From Metellina segmentata (Eukaryota; Arthropoda; Arachnida; Araneae; Tetragnathidae): 64,000 bases of DNA. The position numbers were made by a program, and so were the translations under genes. Positions 49,346 to 61,300 of the stretch are shown here, in pieces. The DNA is taken from positions 78,784,416-78,848,415 of the forward strand of contig OX375878.1 of the NCBI GenBank assembly GCA_947359465.1, given 5' to 3'. The notes under the pieces are model-generated. The model saw only the letters and a list, made by a program, of their open reading frames with translations, ran no database searches and was not told the DNA's origin. Positions within the stretch are counted from its first letter, which is position 1. Every line of letters begins with the position of its first letter.

Positions 49346-52300
49346 GAAATTTTCAAATTCGTGCTTTTTAAAAATGAAAAGTAGTGGAAAAACCTGAAAA
49401 CAAAATGCTTTTTGTGTATGTTGGTCAAGGAAAAGGGCGATTACATTTATTTTTCATCTATATAACAAATAATTGGATAACTGAACAGCAGAAACTGAAT
49501 CTTTGAAAAACTGCTATAAGGATCCAATTATCCAATTCCGATCTGCATGACAGTTGGATTATGTCGAATTTCAAGAGAAACTGACGAACTAGGAAGATTA
49601 TTTTAAGAAAATATCCGAACCCTAGGACTTTTTAAAGATAAAATAATTAAATTTACGACAGGTGGCCGATGTTATTTTTTAAGAGTTGCACTTTCTAGCA
49701 TCAAACCTGAAAGAAGTTTGTTGAAAACAGTGATTTTCTTACCACAAAAATGCTCTCAAACATCAATAACCTTTGTTTTGTCTATGAGAGGGATTTTCAG
49801 GCTTAAGAAACAAACCATCGGAAGACGAGGATTTTACTTTTGGCTTCCTAGTCCATAATAAGCATAGAAAGCATGCTCTACCACAAAACACTAGTTTATT
49901 AGAAAAACATTTAGTTTTACAGAAAAGCATCTCTCACGGAAAACATTAAATTTTAAAATAGGCTCTTTGTTATTTCATATGCCAATGAATGGAATTTTTA
50001 TGAAGTGTATTTGCTCTAAAATACATTAATCGTGAATATCATATCAAATGAATTTCTCATATATTCGTTAATGATGGTGAAATTTGGAATTATTATATCC
50101 CTGATACAAGTATGCCACAAGTCAAAATATTGATTGGAAAACTATACGTGATTATTCGCCATAGGTTCTTCATTTCAAACCGAGTAACAACTAAATAGAT
50201 GCAAAAAAAAATATTTCCTCCAAAAAAAATATTGTTTTCTAAAAGAAATTACTACCAAAAGATTCTACAGAAATGTACAAATGGAAAAGATACACATCAC
50301 TTTGCGCTATAATTATACCCCCATTCACGGAACAATTACTGTCCTTAATGCTTCGAATCTTCAAAGTTAAGAACTACGTGATGCTATTCTGAAGATATCT
50401 CAAAGCACAGAGGACAGCGACATCGGTTCAAGACAAGAACTTCACCACCCAAGCAGTAGCTATCTGATCTTTGTCTTTAGAATTATTGGATCCATAGGGC
50501 CAGATAAAGTTGTCCCCGGCCAATGTCTAATAAAATACTGATTACGGGTGTTTAGGAGACAGTTTTTATCAAGTTTACGAGGGGATGGAAGCTTTTCCCC
50601 TGATGTGGCCACTGTGAAAGAGAACACATTTGCGAAGCACTGGAGGAATGTTGAAGTATATATCTGAGGGCCATTTTTATGTATTTCCTATCGGAGTTCT
50701 GTGGTGTCTTTGGCTGGCTTCTGTTTAAACCGAAATGAACGAACCTAATCTTTCACCGACGCAGTTTCTGTCAGGACCTAATTGAGTCACTTTTCATTTA
50801 GCTTTTTGTTCTATCGATTTTGAAAGTGAGAACAGATATAGCTCAGCTGCAAATGCTTCAAATATTCTTGGGCACAAAACAAATCTGTGTGGAACTGCTA
50901 TTAGTTCACCAATTCTGACAACTAATACTATCCTGCATAGATGCGACTTCAGTCTATCTGCTACAGAAAGTCAAAAAGGGCAAAATTTAAATCTCGGTCG
51001 TCTATAAAACTTGTCTTGGCATGCATTACTAATACGACAGAATTGCTGATTGCAAATTCTAGCTTGTCTTACTCTAAATTGATCATTATATCTGTGGTCA
51101 CACACAAATTACTATATAAATTCAACTCACAGGAAACAAATTTTTTTTTTATTCACCAGAATCTGTTTTCCCTTAACCATGTAGACCAGTTTCAATGTGC
51201 TGAGATAATGAGTCGGGTTGGATATTCACAGCAGTCTTCTTTGTGTTTTCTTTCAAGACATTCAATTTTGGAACGGCACCAACATACACAATGGACTTTT
51301 AGTACCTGCAGTCAAAAGTCACATAGAGAGTGATGTCCGTGAAGTGAGTCGACCATGTGCCGTAGGAAAGAACTGCCTGGCAACCTTTCATTACTGAAAC
51401 ACTGGAGTAAGATTCACAATAAAGAACGGTGAATGTGTGGCCATGCTCCATCCTGCATGAAAATGATCGAGTTCAAATATTGCCTTTGCTGCAATTTAGG
51501 AATGACAAAATTTTCCATCATTCCTCGATAATTTTCTCCGGTAATGATATAAATAACTGATTTCACAGGAGTGATACGTTCAAAAAGTATGGTCCTAGAA
51601 TAAAATCGGCTGTAAAGCCATACCACACAGTTATTTTTGGAGAATGCAGTAATTTGCTGGAACGCTTGGAGATATTCAGATGACTCCAATTCTGCTGCTG
51701 TGGATGTTGAACGACGCATTAAAATAAAAATGAGCCTCATCCCTCACAATATTCTCCGAAGCCCTTCATTGTCGACCTTCATTTGGGCAAGAAACGTAAG
51801 CGCAGTCAAGCGTGTATCACAATCTACGGTTATTAGTGCTGATCTTATACGGATAGAAGTGAAGCATTTTCAATGAGATTTTCTAGACCGTGCTATAAGC
51901 CATAAATTTTTAAGCACTTGAACCAGTAGAGGTTCCTGTGTAATCGAACACTGCAGTTACAACTTCCATTACTGCTTCTTCTCGCACTGACAATCCGTCC
52001 TTTCTAGTCCTAACTGCTAGATTCTGTTACCTCAAACTTCTAAATCTTAGCTTCCAATGCTACTTTTTATCTTAGATCTATACACAGGTTGTGAAGCTTT
52101 CGAAAGTTTAGAAGAATCGATCGGTAAAATAATTTAACAGGGAAAGCACTCTATGGCGCACACTGAGCTCAACTCGTCAGTCACTAATAACTGCCAAAAC
52201 TTTTCCATTCCTTTTTAAGTGGAATTAGAGCCGTTGCTATCAGGTACGCAGTCAAGACTGCATAATCCACTTTATCTGCGTTTAATACAAATTTTACGCC

Positions 52301-55300
52301 TTATCGACCCAACAACGCCAATCGGAATTAAAAAAAATATTCACCTGTAAAGTGGGTTTATAATATTTTTAGATACACACAGTGATTGATATGAATATAT
52401 TTGAAAACATGCTTTGCTTTTGCTTAATCATGTTAAAGATCACAGGAGTCTATCGTATGTGCTTATAATGAAATATCCCTCATATATGGGAAAAGACCCT
52501 ACAAAAATATCTGTGGTACCAAGGATATTCAACTAGTTACCACCGTCCCAGCCTAAGCCATTCGGTTTATTGCCATGTAATTTTGAACCACAGTCGGATG
52601 ACGAGATAACATCTGAGCTGGCACCCCACTCTCCAAACTTCCACACCAACCCAATGTGAGGACTTTCGGCCACGACAGATTTAAGGTGCAGCAACCGCCT
52701 CTGCACCATACGCTTACAAACATCCATGTCCTGACCAGGATTCGAACCAGGAACCTTTCGATCTAGAGGCTAACATCTTAACCACTATACCGATTGGTAG
52801 GCGGGTCACGAGGATTTAGGGGGTTTCCTGATGTAGGGGCCAACTAACCTTACGATTGAGGTCCATCAATTCTGCATTGATAATATATGAGTTGCATAGT
52901 TGGCACCTCATATATTGTCTACATATAGTACTATATAGTAAATATAATATATATTTTCTATTGAATAGTTTATAATTTAAAATATAGTCTACTGAGTGGA
53001 AATTTAATAAAATTGAGATTAAAGTAAAATACTTTGAAAAATTCCAATGTTTTAAGCAATTGTCGAATTATTGTTCTTATATTTATTTCATTTTAGAAAT
53101 ATAAAGGATATCTAGCTTCGTAGTGAGTGTTGCATTTATTATTTTGCTAGAAAGTTTTTAACTGTCAATATGGGTTAAAAATTAAAAATACATTTAAATT
53201 CCTATTTTGCTTGTGAATTCCTGTCATAAATATGAATTTTATTTCTACTGGCCGTAAATTACTAACTCTAATCTATTTTTAGGGAGGTTGCTTAAAACCA
53301 TTTTAAAATATGCTAGCTACCATTCATGAAATACAAAACGTGTTTGAAGAAACATTAATGTGCTAAGAGCCAAATTGTTATCATTCAACGTCCTTTTACA
53401 ACTTTTCTCTTTACATATTTGTATACTTTTGAAATAATTAAAAAAAAACATATTCAAGTCTTCATGATTCCATCTTACCGTAGTTGTTGCTGATGGCAGG
53501 GGAACTAAAGATCCTAACTGAAAATGAAAAATGAAAATTATATACATCATGGTATTTAAAAGATAACAATAAATGAAGGCATACATGAAAATTAAATTAT
53601 GATCAGAAAAACTATGAATGCTAACAAGTATTTTAAAATTGATATATTTTACTCTTTTAAAACAATTTTTCAACAGATTTGACATTGCTTTTAATTACTC
53701 AAACCTTAATCGTACAGCGTTTTTAATCAATGTTATTTTTAACAGAGTAACTACACACTCCTATGACTAGCAAATAAATTAGTTTAAGTAATTTATTTAG
53801 GGTATTGATAATATATAGATTTGATAAATTATTAAATTTCAGATAAAATGTAAAAATTATTTTATCGCGGAAAATTTTTAACCTTCTTATAGTCAAAAAA
53901 TTTAATATTTTTAATTTATTTTATTATTTTATTACTATTGGAGTCTTGGCATTTTTAATAAATAATAGTTTATTAAAATTGTTTGATATTTATACAATGG
54001 GTAACAGTTTTGTGTTCATTTTTTAGTCGGTTTACCATTTTTCAAATTTTAATTATTAGGACTGAAGCCATAGTAGGGACGAGGTCGAACCAAAGAAAGA
54101 CAGGATCTATTGTCTTGTGAGATTTGTAAAAAATTGTCCTTCTAGAAATTTCAACCAAGTTCTCCTAGCTTAAGTTAAATTCAGGACAAAGAAAAAGCTT
54201 TACACTCCCCCTCGAAAAAGACTGTTATGCAACAGCTGGTCCCGATTCAGTAAGACCTAAGGAGAACAGAAAAGGGTAAGGGACGGCAATACTAAAGGTC
54301 CATAAGTCCGTTTATAGCTCACCCCACAAGTAGAGTATGGCAATTTATAGGCCCCGCAACAGATACTACGAAAAAAAGCATGGTGAGTCTGTCTGATCGG
54401 AGCCATCGTGAATAAAAGATGGCCCCGGTCTGAGCTTTAGTTTCTATACCCTGTAATGTGTAGAAAACGATTCCTGTTTGAGCTTGTCAAAACCCAATGC
54501 GAAAACTCCTTGGGGACTTTCCCGATATCCGTAGTGAGTGTGATTTGTAGGAGCTATGGGAGAGTGTCCCCACTTAACCTTACAAGTGGTTTCGACGAGA
54601 TATCTTGTACATCAAAATCTGACCAATTTTTCTAATGGCGCGATATTGAGAATGCCGTTGAATATTCCGAATGATGAAGATGTTATCATTGTTTCATGAT
54701 GACAACATCAAGATTAAGTCAGTTTTTTCTAAGGACGAGATACCTCGTCCATCAAGATCCTTTCATGGTTTTGCTAGACAAGATACCTCGTCGAGACAAC
54801 CACCAGGAGGGTTAAAGAAGAAGAAAAGTCTTCCAGAAGGCCGACCCATTACGCCACTCCAACATGTTGGCCAATACGTGGGATTTTCTACATGTTCCTC
54901 GACAGTCCTCTACTGCGTATAGGTTTAGTTGGTTTCGGTTTATTTGCTTGATTTATATTCGACTCAATTTTGAAGAAAATGTGCATCCTAATGACATTCT
55001 TGCCTGGAAAGTTTGTTAAATCAATATCGATTACTTACTGCAACATACTGCCATCCACCGCTTACTCTAACCAAAAGTGTCTCTTCATCTAGAACAAACC
55101 CAAGGGTTCCGAGAGGACTCGTTTCCGACACTCGAAGCAAGGAATCGACATTCTTCAGGGTCACCGCCTGCAAAAAACAAGCCCTCTTACAGCATTAATA
55201 CGATGGAAATAGCTATGTATGTAATAAGATTTGAATTTACGAATTTAGAAATTTATACGAGTGCGTGTCAATAAGTAACGCACATAATGCAAAGTAATAA

Positions 55301-58300
55301 TAATAATAATAATAAAGCAATTAAGGACAATATGAAATAGAAATGAAAGTATTGCCCATTTATTACTTTTCCACATAATTTCCATGCATATTGATACATT
55401 TGTCCCAACGATGGATCAGTTTGAAAATCCCGGCTTGTCCGTCGGCTGCGAGAAGAGACACCTTCGCACGACCCGTTTGAGTGCGTCGTCAGAATCAAAC
55501 TTCTTACCGACAAGGAACTTCTTCATGGGTCCAAACAGATGGAAATCGGAGGATGCCAGGTCCGGGCTGTATGGAGGGTGCTCCAGAACTTCCCAACCGT
55601 ATCTCGATGGATGTTTCCACATCATGCTCGCATATTTTGACTCCGGTGACTTGTCAGGCCCAGATTTCATCTCTCGTAACAATACTTGCCTAAAACTCAT
55701 TACTTTCAGCGTGGTACCGCTGCAAATGTATCAGACTGCAAGCCTTTCTTCATCCAGTGTGCTGTTCCGACAGTTGTTTTGGTACCCAGCGTTAACAAAC
55801 TTTCCTGTACCCAAGCTTCTCATGAACAATGTCCCAGGCAGATCCATAAGAAATGTAGCAACGTTCTTTTATTTCATTCAACGTCGTTCGACGGTTCTCT
55901 CGTATGACGTTGTCTATTTCATCAACAATTGAACAGGTTGAAGAAGACACTGGCCTCCCAGATCGGACTTCAGCGACCAAACTCGTTCTCCCATCTTGAA
56001 ACATTTTACACTATCTTCCCACATTGGTACGGTCAATACAATCTTTTCTGTAAACTTCCACCATCTCCGAATGGATGTCTCCAACTTTCTTTCCTTTGGC
56101 AAAAATAAATCTTATCACAGCTCGTTGGTCCTTCACAGTTAACAATGTAATCACTAACGCCATTTAAAGCTTCGGTTTCCTAAGAAACGGTAGCCGTGAT
56201 CTAGCGGCCGTGATGTATCGGTGGGTGACGTCACTAAAACGTTGCTTATACTAACACATGGTGTTGGTTTCCTAGAGAGCGTTGTTTGTGAGCGTAACAA
56301 AAATGATCGGCGCCGCCATTTCCATGACTGGCGTCATAGCGGTCTCAAACAGATGGGGAACGTTTTTTCTCTTGTAGCGGCCAGATTTCATTTCCTGCTC
56401 CAAACGATTCGAACGGAGAGGAGCGAAATAAATAAACATTTTTGACTGCCATTGATCAATTCGGTTTTGTAAAATCGGGATCGTTAAACACAGAATGAAA
56501 ATTTCAACGGATTTGAAAGCTGCGGAAAATTTGACACCAAATCGATACCTTAAATGTGATTTTCTTTAAATAAATAAATAATTATTTAAAAAATAATTAA
56601 ATAATCAAACGGTAAATAATTGAATAATAAAACTGTTTTTGATATCGATCTGGCGTAGAAATTTACGCTGATTTGAAATCTGTTGAAATTTTCACTCTAC
56701 CTTCAACGATCCCGAAGTTAGAATCTTTAAACTAGAGAATAAAAAAACCACTTTGTTTTGTTTCTCGAATAAAACAAACCACGACAGCCGTCTGTGTTGC
56801 CCATTCTCCAACGTATTCTGTCCGTCTAAGTTGACACGTCGGGATTTTTGTTTAGACGGCCGTCTAGTTATGCCCGCGGAATCATTACGTATCACGGCTG
56901 TTAGATAACGGCTCCACTTTCTTAGGAAACCAAAGCTAACGGTAGAAACACGAGATCTTGCATTGTGCCCAGTCAGTAGCGCTCTCTAGTTCCCTTTTTA
57001 CTAAATAATTTTATTTTGACTAGTTATTTTCCTACTTGAAAATTTACATGTGCGTTACTTATTGACATGCCCTCGTACCATAGCTTTTAAATATGTATCA
57101 GTGTAGAAAAACTGAACCTACATTCGAATATTAATATTTTGAAACGAAGTTCTGTTATGTATTTTTACATACTACAAAGTATGTTACAAAGTCATACTAC
57201 AAAGTATATACATATGTATTTTTACTTTCTACAAAGGTGACTAAGAATATCTTGAAGAGAGAATCTATGCATGTTAATGATTGGTTTAGGCAAAGTGTCT
57301 ATAGAAAATAGGATGTTTGCTACTATACTTCTACCACAACTGTAATATATTATTGATGTTTGTTTCTATTGCAGTATTTGTACAACTCACGCATATTCGC
57401 TCCATTTTCATGTTGTTTTGCTATTTTGGTGTACGTACTATCTGACCACTTTGGGCTCAGGGAAATCACAACCTATGGTTGAAATTTCAAGTTCGTTTAA
57501 ATTGTAAGTATTTCATATTGTTGTATACAATCGTTGTATTGACTTTCTACGTCTTCCTTCAATAGTTTTGAAGGATTAAAAATTCTCTCATAACGGAAAC
57601 GTATATTCATAATTTCATTCGTAATTTCGTAAATGAGATTTTATTCTAGTTGGAATGATTCTCACTAATTCTTGATCTAAACAATAGAAATAAATAAACG
57701 AAAAAATTATTAAACAATTTTAAGTAAAAAACATTTGCATTCTGGCATAGTAAAATTGCTAAGCATGATTCAACTTACCCCGGGAACTACCGTTGGTTGA
57801 TTTCTCTTACTGTCTTCACCAGAAGAAGCCCCTCCTGGACCAGGAGGACCAGGTGGTCCGGGTGGCCCTGGAGGTCCCATTAATCCCTTCATTGGAAATC
57901 CTATAGAAATAATATTGATGGATGAGGCAAACATTATTTAAATATATTATTTTCAGTTTGAACACCTCAAATTGATTTTAAAGTTATCATCAATGCTTAT
58001 TGTTTTAAAGTAAAAAACAATAATAATAAAGATGGGAAATTACATATTTTCTCTCTCTCTCTCTCATTCAATCTCATTATCAAATAATCTGTACCCATAA
58101 ACACCTGTATAGTTTGACCTAATTTTTCCATCGGACTCGAAGGTCTTATTTTGAAGATAACGCATTCTTTTTCTAATGATAAGTTAGATAATACTGTGAG
58201 TGACGTTTTTAATTTGAAGGTCACACAGTTTGACATTTGACCTTTTTCTAATAAAAAATATAAGGCTAAAACTGCTTTATTTGCATTTCCTTTCTGAAAT

Positions 58301-61300
58301 CTTTGTTGGGACACACACCCCGTTACCCAGAGAAAATATATGATCTAAGTAATTGTAATCATTAAAAAACCATAAACACCTGTGTCTTTTGACCTAATTG
58401 TCCAGTCGGAGATGAAATTATATTGTTTCGTATAGATAAATGTATAGCAAATTTATTACTACACCACCATACAATAATTGCTTCATAAAAAAAAGAATGT
58501 AGGCTTTTTTCGAAATTCAAGGTAAAATGTTGAATTGAATAACCTTGAATTTAAAAGGTTACTCACAGAGTCATGCAATATACCATTAGAAAGGTTATGT
58601 ATTACAAACATTAAATGAACAAACAAAATAGTTCCACAAAATAAGCCCTATTTCATCCCAATTGCACAACCAGACCAAACGATGCAGCCGCTATGGGTTT
58701 TGTTGATATGATTCCATTCATTTCGAATATCTGTTTTCCGGAAATCAATGCGAACTCTTTTTCTGAAAAATGCAAGATCAAAGATCAAATAGAATAACCT
58801 TGAAACTAGAAAAGTCCCGCAAAAGGTCAGGTTATATTTTTTATTAGACAGTTTGCACTTATATCTACTAAATGCTTACTCTTTTTCTGAAAAATGCAAG
58901 ATCAAAGATCAAATTGAATAACCTTGAAACTAGAAAAGTCGTGCAAAAGGTCAGGTTTTATATATTATTAGACAGTTTGCACTTATATCTACTAAATGCG
59001 TACTCTTTTTCTTAAAAATGCAAGATCAAAGATCAAATAGAATAACCTTGAAACTAGAAAAGTCCCGCAAAAGGTCAGGTTATATATATTATTAGACAGT
59101 TTGCACTTATATCTACTAAATGCGTACTCTTTTTCTGAAAAATGCAAGATCAAAGATCAAATTGAATAACCTTGAAACTAGAAAAGTCCCGCAAAAAGTC
59201 AGGTTATATATATTATTAGATAGTTTGCACTTATATCTACTAAATGCGTACTCTTTTTCTGAAAAATGCAAGATCAAAGATCAAATTGAATAACATTGAA
59301 ACTAAAAAAGTCGCGCAAAAGGTCATGTTATACATCATTAGAAAGTTTGCACTTATATCTACTAAATAATCTCTAATTTACTTCCGTATCCAACTTTTAG
59401 AATCATAAATATAGGCTAGTTAAATATTCTAAAAGTCATGAAAATAATTCAATTTTTCAAATTTAAAATTAATACACATAAATAACGGTTGCTAGTAACG
59501 AAAATTAGAGAGGATCAGGTAGAAAATATCGCTATCAACCAGTAGTCTTTGAATGGTAAGGGTACATCTATTAACAATGTCTTGTAACGATTGAGAAGTA
59601 AATTAACTTCAAATATCAAGTAACTAAAAACATTCAAGCACAAAAAATGTAAAATTGTCGAAATATAGCATATAGAAAAATTGAATTACGCTTTATACTA
59701 AAAAATATAGTTTTTTTATATAAACAGATTTCAGTCCTATAAACTAAATAAAATACTAATACGTTGACTTAATGAAGCAGTTTCAATATTAGAATGTTTA
59801 ATAAGATTATGATCAGCTCTGTAAACTGTTTTAATTATGGAAAATATTTTATTAAGAAATTGTATTTCTAACTTTCACATGCGCATTACGCATATTTATG
59901 CAGAGATGCTCCAGAGTAAGAAACCAAGCTTCAGTAAATGGAGAAGACATATAAAGATACTCCATAGTATACTTATAAGACATGCTCTATATTAACCTTC
60001 CAGTAAGAGGTTCGAAACTTATTAACATAAGTTTTATTGTTAAAACATTTTCTCCTTGCACATTTTCTTTAAGTAAGCAATTTCAGTATCTATATTTGTT
60101 CAGTTACACAAATCAACAAAAGAATTGTTCATAATTTAAATAGTGGTTTTCAACCTAACTGGAATTTATTGTGTAAACAAATTAGGCACAGAAGCCGATT
60201 TACCTTAAAATCTTGTTTATCACCGTTTTGGCGACTTTGGCCTTAAATCCAACTATCGTTAGCTAATTAATAAACCCATATCAATTCGAAATTCATTCAG
60301 TGGCATTTCTATTCAAGATCCTCACCTCTCCGACTCACCAAGAAGGGGTGGAACCTTAGAATGAGATGGGCCGAAATTGTATTCAAAAACAAGCCGTGAC
60401 GTCACGTTTGGAAGTAACACGTTCCGACACAAAAACACTACCGCCACCTACGTTAAGCTTGTACAAGAAAAAGTTTATCATGTGTGGGATATTCCTACAA
60501 ACGATTTTTTTAGTTATGAAAATGCTGTAAAGCTGTTTTTTTTTCAACATTCAGATTAGAGGTATCCTAACCCCAATAAAACTTGTTCAATCTTTTCCTA
60601 GAAAAATAAAAATTGGTAATCTCAAAAATTAGGAAACATCTAAGCTATTTGACAACGCTCATTAACAAGTCTAAATTCACAATTCTGTAACAGTTGAAAA
60701 ATGTGAAAATTCTTTGTACAGTAAATAATACTAAACGATTAATTTGAATATCAATACAGTACCTTCAGATTTCATGAGTGATTTCAGACCCTTCATTCCC
60801 ATATTTCCTAAAAACAGTAAGACAAAAATCCAGAAATATTCATGTGTTTGAATATTTAACAGAAAGCATTTTTGAAAAATATATTTATGTTTCTCGTAAA
60901 TGAGTGTATCTGAAAAATACATTGAACGATAATCCATATAACAAATCAGAGAAGTATAACAGAGTAAAATTCTATGGGCAAAAGTTAATCCATTTATTAT
61001 TACGTTTCTATTATTTTAAGATCGGGATAAAATGCAACAAAGTATGAAAGGTATATTCCTTTAGTTTTTAGAATAACCTACTTTTTTCCGTCATGCAAGC
61101 AGTCACTGCTTATTTTTTTCCACTCATTTTAATTCAAGAAATGATTGCACGATAAGTGAATGGAGAGTAATGACGATAAGGTAGAATTAAAGTAAAAAGT
61201 ACGACTTTAGGGACGTGAGGTCTGTCTTGAATTGCTTTAATATCTTTCTATAGCTTATCTCTACTGTGGGTACTTTGTAGATTTTATGCGGTTTCTGCAA

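Larger units (their letters stand above)
48673..53478 (-). other. Multiplexin intron rich in repeats
   Basis: Contains a hairpin-chain repeat, (TA)n, a mariner-type relic and a SINE. The frame at 50941-51333 is not recognised and looks like chance. Confidence 0.7.
57901..60762 (-). other. Multiplexin intron with a minisatellite
   Basis: Besides the 124-bp tandem array and a solitary Tc1-like terminus at 58460, only AT-rich DNA and a (CT)n run near 58050 are seen. Confidence 0.7.

Noticed and set aside
50941..51333. 130-codon plus-strand frame in a multiplexin intron
   Set aside because: Low-complexity, unrecognised, runs into a transposon relic, no splice support.
55384..55932. 182-codon plus-strand frame
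   Set aside because: Antisense of the mariner transposase relic.
58754..59366. CRISPR-like array
   Set aside because: Regular 124-bp units are repeated whole with no unique spacers, in a eukaryotic intron; it is a minisatellite.
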